Shown one piece after another: positions 32,959 through 44,776 of a stretch of DNA of 64,000 nt. Within the stretch, counting starts at the first letter, position 1. Every line of letters begins with the position of its first letter. Under the pieces are notes generated by a model, which saw only the letters and a list, made by a program, of their open reading frames with translations, was not told where the DNA came from and did no database searches. The position numbers and the translations under genes are program-made. Source of the stretch: Takakia lepidozioides (Eukaryota > Streptophyta > Takakiopsida > Takakiales > Takakiaceae); NCBI GenBank assembly GCA_030704615.1, contig CM060734.1, forward strand, positions 42,670,042 to 42,734,041, written 5' to 3'.

Positions 32959-33720
32959 ACACTGCCATTGGAGCGATTCAAAGATGAAAGTTACATGTCA
33001 CCTAAATATAACGTCCGAATCCACACAACACCAACTTCCCACTTTGAACCTCTCACTTGCTTCTTTTCTCTCACGCACCTCTTTGGACATCCTGCACCTC
33101 TCTGGACAACGTGTACCTTTTTGCCTGTCCTGCACCACTCTACCCATAGGGTACTTCTGAAGCAGCCTCTGAGTCTCTCCCTGCTTCCTTAGTCTCAGGT
33201 GTCAACTGCACATTTCTTACGTAGGATAGTATGATACTCAATTTTTTGTGTACTCTCCATGTGCACCAGCTAAACTTGCTTTTGTTTGTCTAAAGTTACT
33301 CCCAAACCTCCACTGGGCAGTCACCATATTATTATTCATCCATCCGTAGAATCACTTTGTCATCTACAGAGTGCTTATTCATTATCCATTGTTCATCCAT
33401 GTGGTTTATTTCATCAACAGATATCATCCAACCTCCACTGCCCAGTGGAGGTTGGCAATTGTGACTTCATCTGACAGTTCCGATAGATGTAGTCTATACT
33501 CCGCCCTCATACTCCAATTTAATTCCAAATGTTTTTTATCAGTCCCAGTGTAGATTTAAACATTGACTTTACTTTTTCAATCCATATTGTTTTCTCATTC
33601 AAAACCGTCGAAAAAGTTATTCTTAAAGTTTCTCCTTTCGGTGGCAAGTCATTCTTTCCTTCAGTTAATCTTCAGTCCAGTAATAGGATTTTATTGGACC
33701 TCCACTGCCCAGTGGAGGTT

Positions 33721-34497
33721 ACTAACTTCATGGGGTTCCAAGTAGGCCAAAGGGTGTTTTTGTCGCTTCCTGAATCTCCTTCAGTTGTTGCCTCAGGAGA
33801 TTGCCTGAATGTTTCTGGGGATGGAACTTGCCACGGACACCACTTGTGTTCGTCCACCATTTCAGTTACCCTGATCTTTTGTGATGACGCATTCGGCTCT
33901 TGTCCTCTGCCTTATCGACACATGAATGCTGACACATTGAAGGAGACGATTGGGACTCCAGTTGTGTGGGATGTGTCATGTGTTCGCACGCATGAAACTG
34001 TGGATTCATCATCCCCGAGAAACCCAGGATGTCATTCCATCACAGAAGGTGGTGATTATCAAGGACAAAGCACTGAAAGCAATGATATTCCGTCCAACGG
34101 TGAGACTGGGGGGGATTTGCCTGCAGGTCTGGGGAGAGAATGTTGGAGAAACTTGCAGTGTCTTCTTCGTGGGGAGGACGGAAACGCCCTATTCGAAGGC
34201 CGAATTCAAGCATGCATTCCTAACGAGATCATTCTGAATGACAAACTTGGAGAGGACGATGTTGGGGTTGTGGTCACCAGAACAATCTCTGGAGAGTCCG
34301 GTTCACTGATGTCGATTGTGAAATGGCCGTTAACAAAAACAAGACTTCTTGAAAATGACCGGATACTCTCCGTTGATCTCGAAAATTTCCTACGATCATG
34401 CAGTGACATGGAGAATGACGACCATGGTACAGGCGTATTGAAAGCAGCATACAGGCATTTTACTAGGAAGAAAAATCCATCCAATATGGAGGACTAA
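33721..34497 (+). pseudogene. Unrecognised frame upstream of the DUF7869-like locus
   Basis: The frame is open from just after a family-1 palindrome (33697-33720) to a TAA at 34495-34497, about 258 codons. The product is Gly/Ser/Asp-rich in its first half and globular in its second. No domain is recognised. The frame continues past the TAA in phase into the Cys-rich start of the DUF7869-like protein, so this may be its N-terminal part with one nonsense codon. Confidence 0.4.
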
Positions 34498-36958
34498 AAA
34501 AAGTGCAGGAAAAATCTTACTTTGGATGAAGTGAGGTCGGTGAGCAGCAAACCTTGCTGCAAGCTTCAGTGCTGCCAGTATTTTGATTGGAGAAAAACCT
34601 TGGCAATTCGTACTGCATTTTGGGGTTCGTCACTCGATGAGAGGAGAGAACTTGGATTGAATGTTTGAAAATGACTTCACATTATGGATGGGTCATCGCG
34701 CAGGTCATATGTTATGATAGAAGGTGTTGATGTTTGTGAGAAAGCATGGTGGATAATACACGGAATTGGAATGTCAACTTACGTGGAGTACAAAAAGCTC
34801 AGTAAAGAGGGCTGTTTGTCATCTTAATCGTGGCGTCAAGCGGCCGCGACCAGGGACACTCCAGGCAGAGGGGAACATTATGTCCATTATCAATGCCAAT
34901 ACTGACCTTATGCCTCACAAAACACGTTGCATTGGAGAGGGACGTCGGGATACTTTGAGAATTTTGCCACCCGAAATCAACTGGAAGAGAATTCGAGAGG
35001 AGTCCAACGAGGTGACTTTTATTCGTTGTCCCTTTTCGTTTTTCAAAATACTATGGATGATTTTATTCATTTTGATGCCATCATGATTTCTTGTTCTTCC
35101 ACTTTGTAGAACCTCCACTGCCCAGTGGACGTTGACATTGTTGGGGAGTTGGGGTGCAGACAAACAGACTGCTCGGTTAAAAAGGAGTCTCGCAGCCAGC
35201 TATAAACCGTATACGGAATCGAATATTTCCTAATGTGGAGGTTCGGAAAACAGGAAGCACTTTTGCTAAGTGCATAGAATGCGAGATGTTCAAGGACTTG
35301 ATCAAGAAGTCGATTAAGAGGAGTTCCGAACAGGTCGCACATAAGCGGGCGCTTGATTTGCACTTGAGGCATCAAGAGTCATGCAGAAGGCTGTACCATA
35401 GCTGGAGGAATGAGTCCGTTATGGTTCCGGAGGAGTTCCTATGTATTATTCATGATAAGATGGATCATAGGAAAACGATTATTCCAAGGCTACAGACGAT
35501 GAACAAGATGGTCTCCGGATTGGGTCAGTTGCATGTCTCATTGACAGGAATGGTTACACACGGACACAAAGATGGAGCTTACGCTCAATTTTCCCTTGAG
35601 TTCTGGAAATGCAATTCAAACTTCACAATTGGGTCGCTGGCTCGGTGCCTGCGCCAACTGGAAAAGCCGACATGCCGAGAATCCAGGAATATTTTCAACA
35701 CTAAAGTTCAAAATGATTTTTTTGAAACGCTCATGAGAGGTAAATCGAGATGTTTGGAGGCTCTGAAACCTTGCAGGCCGCACGAAAAACGTGGTGCTCG
35801 ACCACTTCCTAGACGACTTTATTTGCAGATTGACAACTCCTCCAAGGACAATAAGAATAGATGGATGTTTGTTTTCCTATCCCTCCTCACTGCCAAAGAT
35901 GTCTTTGAAGACATCCAGCTTGGTTTTCTCATGGTCGGGCACACCCATGAGGATATTGACGGATTCTTTAGCTATCTCTCGAAGAAGCTAAAGAAACGCA
36001 GCACCTACATTCTTCCGGATTTGATGAGGTCATTCATGATCTCCCAAGATATGCAATTCATTCCTCAAATCACACAGGAGGTTCCCGACTTCAAGAAGTT
36101 TGTTAAGGGTTGTATTCATGATGGAAAGGAGGCTTTGGTCGGGATCTCAGAGATGCACGTCTTTCAATTTTTTAAGGATGCGGATGGCTAGCCCGTTATG
36201 AAGTACAAGAAGTCAGCTACTGATTCGGAGTGGCTTCCTACAAACTCCAGCGTTAAGATGTGGAAGTCCAATCTTGATGGGACTCCATATCTCCCTGAAG
36301 GAGAACCAGATGCCGTTCCAAGAAGTCCGATATGGGGAGTCGGGGTCGACTCCTCAGAAAAACAATCATTCATAAAAAATGGTATTAAGAAATACAGAGA
36401 TTTTTGGACCAAAGGAATGTTGCTTGTCGATCATTACCGGGGTGTGATGGAACAATATGACCAATACTGGGGAAATATTCTCGCTGAACTTGATAAGCCA
36501 ATGCAGGACATTCCGGATCGTATTCAGCTTCTTGAGGGATTTTGGCCGAAAACAAATTGGTCCTCAAACCATCGGAGGGATGGGATCCAACCACAAATAC
36601 TGGAAGATATGGAAGATGAGGATGAAGTTCCATAACCTTACTGTGGCCCTAGGTGTGAGCGTCCAAGGATACCCTTGAATCCGTTCAAGGATATTGAGAA
36701 AGGGTTTTTTATGCTCGTTCGCCCTCATGACCCAACGACGTGCCCGGTCTGGATGGGAATGGCAATTTCAGATGTCATCCGAGAAAGGGAAGATCCTAAT
36801 TTTAAGAAAGTGAAGGTGGAGTGGTGGAGACCGAGAAAGGAGGTAACCCCTCAGACTTTGAGAGGTACAGGGACTGTTGGTCAAAAGTTTGGGAGTACAA
36901 CCCATCAGATCCTGTTCAATGGATCCACGTGAACAATGTCGTGTGGAAAATGCCGCCA
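34498..36958 (+). pseudogene. DUF7869-like transposase-type protein, broken by several stops
   Basis: The start is Cys-rich (KPCCKLQCCQYF), then GVDVCEKAWWIIHGIG, patterns I associate with the N-terminal part of DUF7869 proteins. After a gap holding a palindrome (35110-35133), a long frame (35235-36191) has acidic residues in HDKMDHRK, LYLQIDNSSKDN and GHTHEDIDGFF, consistent with an RNase H-like fold. In-frame stops at 36189-36191 (TAG) and 36633-36635 (TAA), then a frame change near 36840, split the C-terminus. DUF7869 proteins are often encoded in repetitive DNA of plants and other eukaryotes, and a transposase role is suspected, not proven. Family assignment is from memory of motifs. Confidence 0.6.
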
Positions 36959-37423
36959 TGAAAAAATACGACAAGAAATAGCACCAAGACAATTACAGCG
37001 GTGGAAGCAGTGAAGGCGCGCGAATTTGGAGCTTGCTAACCTTTAGCCAGATACCTGAAGGTTTCCTTCTTGCAAACCATTTTCCATCCACGGACTAAAT
37101 GTTGAGGTTATTTCCGGTCTTTCATTTTAAGATATAAAAATTTATTTACGCTTCTTTCCCTTCGTGTTTGCTTTGGGTGATCCTTTCTGTCTTCTTTTTC
37201 TGTCGCAATGAACCTCGAGTGGGCAGTGGACGTTCATCTATTTTCTTTCTGCCGTGTTGGACTCTGCACTGCTGTGCATTCTATTCATCTACATATATTC
37301 GTTACATGGGGGATTCTGGCTTACAAAACAGACAATGCACCCAAAAAAAAAATGCTGGCACAACCCTTGGATTCTTTCTTTTCCAATCCGGTCTAAATGT
37401 TTTTTTGCAATGTCTCGTTCTAG
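36959..37423. other. No gene seen
   Basis: AT-rich sequence with one diverged family-1 palindrome (37211-37234) and an A9 run. Nothing else is recognised. Confidence 0.5.
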
Positions 37424-39520
37424 TGAGTGCGAGTCTTCTATATTTGTTTGTCCATTTATACCTTTACCATCACCTCTAAATCCTTACCCTTCGTTTTACC
37501 CTTCCCTTAACCCTTCCATAGGCTTAAGCCGGACACTTAGTACCCTAAACTATTACTCTTACCATATACCAAAAACCTTTGTGTACTCCCATAAATCCAA
37601 ACCCTAAACCCTTACCCTGGCCTTAATCCTTACCCTAAGATTAAGCTTGACACTTACTACCTTAAGCCATTACTCTTACCATATACCAAAAACCAGGTTA
37701 GTGTACTACCCTACTTACACTCCAAACCAAGTTATTGTACTACCATGTGTGAGTCTTCTATATTTGTTTGTCCCTTCGAACTACCCTAAATCCAAACCCT
37801 AAATCCTTACCCATTCCTTTACCCTGGCCTTAATCCTTACCCTAAGCTTAAGCCTGACACTTACTACCCTAAACCATTAGTACTCTTACCATAATATACC
37901 AAAAACCAGGTTAGTGTGTAACTACCCTACTTACATTCCAAACCAAGTTATTGTATTACCATGTGTGAGTCTTCCATATTTGTTTGTCCCTTTCTACCCT
38001 AAATCCAAACCCTAAACCCTTACCCTTCCTTTTACCCTGGCCTTAATCCTTACCCTAAGCTTAAGCCTGACACTTACTACCCTAAACCATTAGTACTCTT
38101 ACCATAATATACCAAAAACCAGGTTAGTGTGTAACTACCCTACATTACAACAGATCGCGGTAGTTATGACTGCCAAACCGTGGTAGTCATGGTTTTCATG
38201 ACTTTGACCATGACTGCACCATGTTTTTATATGAAATTGACCTCCCGCAGTCGTTCATACGGCTGTAGTCATATGAACGACTATCTAAATAGTCGTCTGT
38301 ATGATTACATGGCTTCGGAATGGGCGGAAGGCTGGTCAACGACAATTGACCAGATTTAGCTCACCATTCATAGTCATTTCCATGACTACAGTGTACATGG
38401 ATGAGGTTACATAGTCATGATGACTACTGGGGATTTTGTAATTTGGTGTGTATAATACAATTAAAACACCATATGATCATATGAATGACTAATGGGTGTA
38501 TTGGTTAATAGGTAGTGAACTATAACTCTTATAGTAAAGAGGTTACAGGTTCAAACTCCTCTAAGTACAATTAAATGGATAAGATGGCCCTAGGGTTAGT
38601 AGGCGAGCTAGGGATAGCACATGGTACCCTAGATAGATTGCCACGTGGTTTTTTCATTATTATAAAATGCATTATGCCACGTAGCACAATGCGGCGCGAC
38701 GCGGCATTTGACATTTTTTTTAATTTTTTAATTTAATTTTTTAAATCAATTGCGCCTCGTCACGTGGCGCGGCAGCGGCGGCTGCAGTATGGTATATATG
38801 ACTGCAGTGAGAGATATCACTTGGTTCACATGACTATAGTCATCCGGACCGTACCATCTTGTACTCATTTTATTGACTTGGTTTGCACGACTTACAGTCA
38901 TAGAAGTCATATGTACCATTTATGACTGCAGAATAGTCATATATACAGTCATAAATACCGCGATCTGTTGTAGTGCTACTTACACTCCAAACCAAGTTAT
39001 TGTACTACCATGTGTGAGTCTTCCATATTTGTTTGTCCCTTTCTACCCTAAATCCAAACCCTAAACCCTTACCCTTCCCTTTACCCTTCCCTTAATAATC
39101 CTTTACCCAAGCTTAAGCGTGACCCTTAGCACCCTAAGCCATTACTTTTACTATATACCAAAAACCTTAGTGTAGTACCCTACTTATAATAAACTCCAAA
39201 CTTTTTTGTACTACCATGTTACCTCTTGTAAAATTTGTATCATTCTCTTAATGTTTTCTTTAATTTTCAAGTTTGATAACATATGATAGAATGATTACAT
39301 GGATATCAAATTCCCCTTACATTTTTACATTCTACAGAGGTTTAGAGTCGTCCATATTTGTTTCTCTCTTTCTATCCTAAACCCTTTAAAACCCTAAACC
39401 CTTCTCCGAGTCACCACAAACTTGGACCTTATTGCACTTAATATATCTAGTTACACCCCAAACCTTATTTTACTGCCCTAGTAGGTCATCTTCCTAATGT
39501 TCACGCTATTTTAATATTTT
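37424..39520. repeat. Degenerate satellite of telomere-like (CCCTAAA) composition
   Basis: A phrase ending in ATATTTGTTTGTCCC recurs near 37429, 37748, 37967 and 39014, with a weak copy near 39348. Once an 833-bp insertion is removed the spacing is about 211-219 bp for the better copies. Between copies the sequence is dense in CCCTAAACCC, CCTTACCCT and similar variants of the plant telomere repeat. It is probably an interstitial or subtelomere-derived satellite. Confidence 0.75.
38143..38975. mobile_element. Non-autonomous CACTA-like element
   Basis: Terminal inverted repeats start CATTACAACAGATCGCGGTA on the left and, reverse complemented, CACTACAACAGATCGCGGTA on the right. The flanking direct repeat is CTA (38140-38142, 38976-38978), the 3-bp size of CACTA elements. 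The neighbouring satellite copies show the empty site. The interior is full of ATGACTGCAGTCAT-like inverted motifs, as in subterminal repeats, and has no coding frame. Confidence 0.85.
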
Positions 39521-40134
39521 ACTACCCTTCTCACACCCAAAACATCATTCCAATGGCGTTGTCTATGAATATTGTGCCTGTCAACATGAAGATTCAATCA
39601 AAATTACTATCAACTTATATCAAGTATGGTAGAGTACTATGAGTCTATCCCATGTTCGATTCGACACATTTGTTTATCATGATTGTAACATAATGTAATA
39701 TTACATCATTCGACTTCCCAATCGACGTTCAATGAATTGTTGAGTTACACTGCAACTTCACAAGCACTTCAATGTCAAATGGACATCTTATATGTTACAT
39801 TTTGAAGCAAGTATGACATCACTTGTAATTTCACAAAGTTCAATCACACATTACTATCCAAGATATTATTAACAAATTTTGAATTAATTTTAATTCAAAT
39901 ACATATTAAGTTTGGTCCGGATTTAAGCCAAAAGTCCAGAATTAGTTAAAATAGGGTTTCCACCAAGATCTTCAAGAGATCTCAGCCATCCACCGTGGGA
40001 AAAAGAACCCTCTGTCTTTACGCAAGGAAAGTCTCCCCCCGCCATCGGCCCACCTTGGTGCTCGGGTTGTATTGCCCGAGGCTACACCCTCAGACTACTC
40101 CCTTCACACCGCAGTAAGCCCTCAGAGTGGGGAC
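39521..40134. other. AT-rich stretch, no gene seen
   Basis: No frame with a recognisable domain and no terminal repeats are seen. Confidence 0.5.
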
Positions 40135-40137
40135 TTA

Positions 40138-40533
40138 GAGCATCTCCACGATGACACTCTATCTGCCTAAAAACGGCAATCTGGGGTGGCAGGGTCCTAA
40201 AAAAGCCGCGGGGGTTGCTCCACGGTTGCCTCTGCCATGTAGAATTGCTGCAGGCTCCCGCCTCAATTTTGCCTCCCGCATTGCACTTTTGCCAAACATA
40301 AAGGGACCCCACCAACCACTGTACATTAAATTTGTGAGATCAAGAGATATGATGTCATAGTTCAACGCTCCAAGATTGTGATCGGGCAGCAGACCTGCAT
40401 TGGGGCTATCTCTGTCGTGTCTGCTACTGTCCCAACCATGGAGTGCCAACCAAACCTTCCCCGTAAAAACTACCATCTCCCCTGTAACCAGGGTATATGA
40501 CGTTTGACGGCCCAGCTCACCGTGGAGATGCTC
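40138..40533. mobile_element. PIF/Harbinger-like MITE
   Basis: It is 396 bp with 17-bp terminal inverted repeats GAGCATCTCCACGRTGA (one mismatch) and TTA target duplications (40135-40137, 40534-40536). GAGCATCTCC-type ends with TTA/TAA duplications are typical of Tourist/PIF elements. It sits about 20 bp beyond the end of the polyphenol oxidase relic's frame. Confidence 0.85.
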
Positions 40534-40552
40534 TTACCCTATACAAAAAGCA

Positions 40553-41745
40553 CTACTGGATTGCCATGGGCCAATGTCCATTTGAAGACAAATTCACATG
40601 AAAAAAGCTGATCAGTATGCTATCATGAATTACATGTTGAAATTGGAGAAGCTTCCCAAATGTTGTGGAGATAAAATATCTTTGACTACTCAACAATTGG
40701 GCCAGCTCTATCCTGATTGATTGAATGATGATGGCAGTATCATCCCTCTCCTTGCTTTTGGGCACAAGACTGACCAGGATGTTGGGCTCCTTCTCGAGCC
40801 CAAGCTGCTTCAGCTTTGAGTTGATGCCTACCTTGAAGGAATGATCACGGCTAGGAGTATGTTCTAGGGAATTTCCAATAGTCCGAGAGGGATAGAAAGC
40901 GCCTGCATATTCGGTACAGCTCAAGGGTGCATGCTCATCCGCCTGGGGCAAATTCAAAAACAAGACAAACCCTACTAGTCTACCTGATGGTATCTTTATG
41001 CCTTCAATGGCAAGGACCTCTTCTTGAAATCCTGGTTGTTTCGTGGTTTGGATGATAATGGCCACTGGCCTTGAGATGTGAGCTTGGAAAACTGCGCGAG
41101 TAAGAGTAATGTTTCTACTATGCAAAATTTCTGGTCCTCGTGTGGCGATCAAATCACAATCCTTAGTTGTTCACTCTGTTTGCCATGAAGGGACGATGAA
41201 CCTTGCAAGCTTGGCTATGCCGCTCATGAGTTGCTCCCAAAACTCTGGAGCACAATCTGAAGACACTGAAACTGGAGCTGGCTTGGTGCTCAGAGGGGTA
41301 GAATTGAACGAGAGCCAGTCATTCTCTACCTCTTCGTACTTGTAGCAAAAAATTTCCATATCAAAAGAGTCTGCTACCTGTACAAATCAGCAAGTATCTT
41401 CACTGTTACTTGACCGTTCCAGATTTTGCCGAAAGTTGTGAACTCGCACTTTGTAGACGTAGATGCACGTATTAAGATTCAGTGAGGGCAGGCGAGATAC
41501 GAAAACCGACCTTCACACGAACAAGATCAGCGTTTTCATCGTAGAAGAGAAACTCCGAGTCGAGCCAGTCGGGGTCAGTAAGGTCGCCACGTTGACCTCC
41601 TGGCAGGTTCTTCCAGAACTCCCACAAACGGTCCACATTGGTGTGATGTGCAAAGAAAAGGGGATCTTTTGATGACAAATAGCATGAGCCCAAGTCCTCA
41701 GACACCTCCCTCTCATCTCCTGCCCCCCACATGTACGCAGAAATC
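40553..41745 (-). pseudogene. Polyphenol oxidase relic (copper B and KFDV-type C-terminus)
   Basis: Minus strand. The first exon (about 41745 to 41511) has the copper-B motif DPLFFAHHTNVDRLWEFW and then DWLDSEFLFYDEN, diagnostic of plant polyphenol oxidases. Its donor is AAG/GTCGGT. The next exon begins near 41385 and contains YKYEEVENDWLSF, the linker after the copper domain. The frame crosses a TGA at 41171-41173 and continues into a C-terminal domain (EVLAIEGIKIP, VGFVLFLNLP, ILVSLVPKSK) that matches the KFDV region. The family oxidises phenols in plastids. The copper-A half and transit peptide are not found upstream, so the copy is 5'-truncated and carries a nonsense codon. Confidence 0.85.
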
Positions 41746-42139
41746 AAGTAAATCGTGGCCACTACAACCGATTGTACTATATCCTCTTATTGTGTACCAC
41801 CGTCATTGCATTTGTGACGGCCCTCGGAGGAAGAGGTTACTCTGAGGTTAGATCTAAAAATCTAGGATCACGAAACAAATTGCATGGACGCCTTCCAAGA
41901 CTTACAAACAAAAACTCTCCTTACTCCTTTAGACGTTCAATGCGACATGACCTTACGTACTATCAGCACGGTCGAAACACAGTTACGCTCTGGAACTCCT
42001 CTCGACCGTACGATCAATTAGCATCAACGGGTACCTGCTCTCGATTGTAGGGTTTCATAGGGATAATCTCAGACAGTGGAGAACACGGGTGACTTTGGAG
42101 AACACCGGTTACGCTCTGGAATGGGCCCTACCGGGGCGT
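41746..42139. other. Junction between polyphenol oxidase relic and copia fragment
   Basis: No domain is recognised. It could be intron of the oxidase gene or insertion debris. Confidence 0.4.
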
Positions 42140-44557
42140 TCCATAGTACGTGTCAAGCCCACAATCAGTTTTTGCAACACGTGTCAATCCCCAAAACTCA
42201 TACTTGCCCAAAAACGTACACTTGACAATGTGTGAGTCTAGTTTGCGTCTATTATCCTTCTGTATTAGTGCAAAGGCTCTACAGCCAAAGACTTTCAAGT
42301 GTGATACATCAGGCTTTCACACCTGTCCATAACTCTATGGGTGTTTTGTTATTCTGTAGAGCTTTGGTTGGTGACCTATTATGCAGATATGTGGTAGCCA
42401 TAAGAGCTTCACCCCAATAAACATTTGGCAAGTTAGCATGGTGTAGCATTGAAAGTACTACTTCTACTAAGTTCATGTTTTTCCTCTCAGCCACCCCATT
42501 ATGTTGTGGTGTCCCTGCTACTAGTAAACTGCCTCTGTATGCAATTCTCTTGACAGAATAAATTAAACTCATTAGAAATGTATTTACCACCCCCTATCAG
42601 CCCTTAGAACTTTGTCTTCTTACTTAGCTGATTTTCAAACAATAACTTATACTGTTTAAACCTCTCAAAGGCATTTGATTTTTGTTTTAACAAATAAACA
42701 ATAGTAAACCTTGAAATATCGTCTAGAAGGGTGATGAAATATTTAAACCCATTGTGTGTGAGCGTTTGCATTGGTCCGCAAACGTCAGTATGTACGAGGC
42801 CTAACAGTTTAGTAGCTCTTGTGCCTCCCTCTACAGGGAATTTCTCTCGGTGTTGTTTTCCTAAGATGCAATCTCTACATAATGTTAGTTTCCTAACATC
42901 TATGGAATCCAACCCTTTAACCATTGAGTTCGATTGCATTTGTTGCATTCTATCTTGGTTTATATGACCTAATCTACAATGTCATAGGTCTGCCTCGTTA
43001 GTCTCTAAGACAGTTGGCATTGCCATGACTTGTGAGTTATGTAATGCAATTCCTAGCTTATAGAGTCCGTTTTCTATGTCACATTTTGCTATGCTCGATA
43101 TCCCTTGGAATTCTTCAGGTTGCAGCAACCTTCTTTTATGTTCATCTCTCCTCTAACTAGGTCTAATTGCTTAACATAAAATAAGTTCTTCTTGAGACTT
43201 GACACATGGAGTACGTCAGGTACCTCCCTTCGTTGTCCATTACACAATAACACAATGGCTGACCCTTGGCCTGCTATTTCATGTGTTGAGTCATCCCCTA
43301 AATTCCCTGTTTGCACTCTTTGTATGTCGCAAAAGTGTATATGTCATACGCCATGTGTTGTGTGGCTCCTGTGTCCACAAACCAAGTTGAATCTTTCCCT
43401 TTACTTATGATCATTGCTGCTACATAGAGCTGATTGCCTTCGACTGCAACATGTCCTTGTGTTGCTTGTTTGTTTGTTGCTTCGGCTGCAATCCTCTTCC
43501 GACAGTCCTTAATCATATGTTTGAACTTCTTATAGAAAAAACACTTGATTTTCTTCTTCTTTCCTTTATTTGAGTTTGATCCTTCGCCATCCTCTTTCTT
43601 CACACTACTTTTGTCCTCACTTTGCTTCTTCCTATTGAAACTATTATATATGTAGACTTCTATCCAAAATATAATGCAGTTTTTGAATCTGTAGTAGGTC
43701 CAAGACTCATCATTAAAGTTTCATCCTGAATTAAGTCTATAATTAAAGACTGTAGACTTATATTCGGCTGTCTCCTAAAAGAGCCTATAAATGTCCGATA
43801 ACTCATCGGCATGCTCCTCATTAGGGTTAAGACAACATCCTCGTCTGACACATGAGAACCAGCAGTGGAAAGTTGTTCTAGCAAAGATTGGAAGACATGT
43901 ATATTCTTAGTGACATTTTCATTCTTTTTCATTTCTAAAGTTTGAATTTTGTCTCTAAGGTACATTTTGGTTACTGCATCCTTTGATTCATATGACCTTG
44001 TCAACTCTCGGTATGCTTCAAAAGCTGATGTACACGACTATACATGGGACACTACACTATTGTCCAAGCAGTTGTTAATTATGGTGAGTGAGAGAGCATC
44101 TCTCTCTTCCCAGTTCACTATACTCCCAACACCTGTGGCTGGAAGCACTTGCTGCCCATCAGCAATCTGTGCTGTTGTGGGAGCTACTGGTTTTACCTCT
44201 GTCCCTATGACTAAAGCCCATAATTTTTGAGCTTTTAACAATAGTGTTACTCTATGTTTCCACATATGGAAGTATGTGTTGTCAAACTTAGGAATATTGC
44301 TCACATATATTTTTCAAGCCATTCCAGTTGCTCAATTTCAATTATCACTTTCCAAGAAGCATAAACATTACTGAATTCATGCCATCTCAGAACATGTGTT
44401 TTTCTATAAGAAACATAATTCTTCCACACTGATGCATCATGGAGAATTGTTAGTTCTCTCCTCCAAACTCTATCGACTCCTTCTAATTTCATTGTGTGTC
44501 GTAAAATTATTACTTTATTCTCATTAGTGACACTCTATGTCTCGAGCCACAACCATG

Positions 44558-44569
44558 GCTCTGATACCA
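44558..44569 (-). other. Primer-binding site of copia C1
   Basis: The minus strand reads TGGTATCAGAGC, the classic plant copia primer site complementary to initiator methionine tRNA, directly next to the LTR. Confidence 0.95.
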
Positions 44570-44776
44570 TGTGAAAACACTATCCAGAGTCAATGACACA
44601 CAAAATCGTGTAAAACATAGAACTAGATTACATAGATATTAAATCAAGAGAGAAAGTGTTCACAAGAGAGATCTGCACTCTCCGTGTCTCGGCTGAGTTT
44701 GGTGGTTCTATATCTACTCAACTATTGAGCTTTGTGCCGTTCCACTAATCTAGTACATCCTACACTATACACTGAC
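44570..44776 (-). repeat. 5' LTR of copia C1
   Basis: About 207 bp, with TG and CA ends, adjacent to the primer-binding site. Its outer edge abuts the coding frame of copia fragment C2, so C1 inserted into C2. Confidence 0.8.

Larger units (their letters stand above)
33305..37234. repeat. Dispersed 24-bp palindromes, family 1, right group (5 copies)
   Basis: Copies lie at 33430-33453 (perfect arms, centre CC), 33697-33720, 35110-35133 and 37211-37234 (diverged arms). 33305-33320 keeps only the left arm and centre. They belong to the same family as the six copies at 0.9-7.5 kb. Confidence 0.9.
42140..44776 (-). mobile_element. Truncated copia element C1 (LTR, gag, protease region, integrase)
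   Basis: On the minus strand, after an LTR (44570-44776) and a perfect initiator-tRNA primer site, come gag (about 43660-44500), a degenerate zinc knuckle in which the second Cys is lost (CFFYKKFKHMIKDC), a protease motif (FVDTGATQHM), the pre-integrase region and integrase (GTPQHNGVAERKN, with GCRAFAL-like C-terminus near 42250). The element stops around 42140, so reverse transcriptase and the second LTR are missing. Several stops and frame changes make it inactive. Confidence 0.85.

Noticed and set aside
1275-36635. Alternative genetic code with reassigned stops
   Set aside because: All three stop codons occur in-frame, while other genes here end normally and retroelements of known plant families show the same decay.
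1-37234. Endogenised giant virus as source of the phosphatase and methyltransferase genes
   Set aside because: No capsid, polymerase, packaging ATPase or other viral core gene is visible, and the genes are intron-rich and framed by transposon ends.
44558-44569. tRNA gene fragment
   Set aside because: The match is limited to the 12-bp primer-binding site next to an LTR; no cloverleaf surrounds it.
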